This document shows positions 5,047 to 5,397 of a stretch of 5,397 bases of DNA, one piece after another. The notes beneath the pieces are model-generated. The model saw only the letters and a list, made by a program, of their open reading frames with translations. It was not told where the DNA came from and did not search any database. The position numbers and the translations under genes were made by a program. This stretch comes from Acidobacteriota bacterium (GTDB lineage Bacteria; Acidobacteriota; Terriglobia; UBA7540): the NCBI GenBank assembly GCA_003224635.1, contig QHZK01000566.1, positions 1-5,397 on the forward strand, written 5' to 3'. The first letter of the stretch is position 1. The number at the start of each line of letters is the position of its first letter.

Positions 5047-5090
5047 CCTGAATCCTCCTGAATCCTCCTGAATCCTGAATCCTAAATCCT
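5047..5090. repeat. Array of 10-nt and 7-nt units upstream of the four-helix-bundle gene
   Basis: Two 10-nt units (CCTGAATCCT, then the same again) precede a run of heptamers (TGAATCC twice, TAAATCC). Read on minus, the 10-nt units create two AGGAGG sequences and one AGGAG, the latter serving as the likely ribosome binding site of the four-helix-bundle gene. Positions 5070-5090 are perfectly complementary to 4666-4686. The array ends 1 nt before the hemA stop codon. Confidence 0.9.
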
Positions 5091-5091
5091 C

Positions 5092-5397
5092 TTAATCGAC
5101 TCCAAAAATCTTCCGAATCAGCTCGACCAGCGCCCGGTGTTCGGGCCTGCCCGCGCCGCTCTTGAGTTCGGTGATCGGGCCGTGGAGGATCTTGTTTTGG
5201 ATGCCGCGCGTCAAGGCGTCGACTGCTTCCTGCTGCTCGGGCGTCAGCGCGTTCAGGCGGCCGCGCAAGCGGTCCATTTCGCTTTCCCGGATGGCATTCA
5301 GCCGCGCCTCAAGCGCCACGATCGTGGGCACTACGTCGCGCGAGGCCAACCGCCGCGCCATGCGCTGGACCTCCTGGTTGACGATCTCTTCCGCCCA
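5092..5397 (-). CDS. hemA: Glutamyl-tRNA reductase, C-terminal part (5' end outside the window)
   Basis: The visible 101 residues are the C-terminal helical dimerisation domain of HemA, the NADPH-dependent enzyme that reduces glutamyl-tRNA to glutamate-1-semialdehyde, the first committed step of C5-pathway tetrapyrrole synthesis. Landmarks: AEEIVNQEVQRM at the window edge, SRDVVPTIVALEARLNAIRE, LNALTPEQQEAVDALTRGI and NKILHGPITELK, the last being the conserved 'nKlLH.P...lk' signature. The frame is open through position 5397, so an ATG at 5359-5361 is internal and not the start; the catalytic and NADPH-binding domains lie beyond the window. The stop (TAA, 5092-5094) directly adjoins a heptamer array. 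It should be the first or an upstream gene of the operon hemA, four-helix-bundle gene, hemC, hemD. Confidence 0.93.
   Translation of the reverse strand, partial: WAEEIVNQEVQRMARRLASRDVVPTIVALEARLNAIRESEMDRLRGRLNALTPEQQEAVDALTRGIQNKILHGPITELKSGAGRPEHRALVELIRKIFGVD

Overview
The window looks like a piece of a fairly GC-rich bacterial chromosome, most likely from an Acidobacteriota or a similar soil or environmental lineage. The basis is the hemA-hemC-hemD gene order, a LytTR-type response regulator of a style common there, and many short dispersed repeats (gagcgaagcgaa-type inverted repeats and heptamer arrays). This placement is an inference; there is no rRNA or other marker gene.

Layout. Positions 1-947 are a lower-GC, accessory-looking stretch. 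It holds the possible tail of an unrecognised gene, a 43-residue single-pass membrane peptide with a clear Shine-Dalgarno, and, directly downstream, an intact frame for a PD-(D/E)XK nuclease-fold protein with no usable start codon. One missing base in a C-run after an ATGA start/stop overlap would explain the lost start. A small lipoprotein gene (996-1421, minus) converges on it. Positions 1422-1783 are intergenic and hold a nested inverted heptamer repeat followed by an extended -10 promoter for the LytTR response regulator (1784-2566, plus). A 29-nt inverted repeat (2606-2735) separates this gene from the convergent heme genes.

From 2752 to the end, all on minus, transcription runs hemA (3' end only), a four-helix-bundle (S23/IVP-family) gene, hemC, hemD. 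HemA, HemC and HemD are consecutive-pathway tetrapyrrole enzymes: glutamate-1-semialdehyde formation, hydroxymethylbilane assembly, and ring closure to uroporphyrinogen III. The four-helix-bundle gene interrupts this operon.

The most interesting structure is the repeats and what they do to genes. (1) The four-helix-bundle gene sits between perfect 21-nt inverted repeats made of heptamers, and its last residues and stop are encoded by the repeat. This resembles the intervening sequences of 23S rRNA, where proteins of this family lie in the loop of an RNase III-processed stem, but here it is in an mRNA operon. (2) Inverted heptamer arrays of the same general design also lie between hemC and hemD and upstream of the response regulator. 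(3) A repeat element of about 90 nt appears to be inserted in frame in hemC and translated as about 30 extra residues. It shares its stem sequence, including the same single-base arm variant, with the inverted repeat beyond hemD. (4) Stop codons of the four-helix-bundle gene, hemC and hemD lie in repeat sequence, and that of hemA is next to it.
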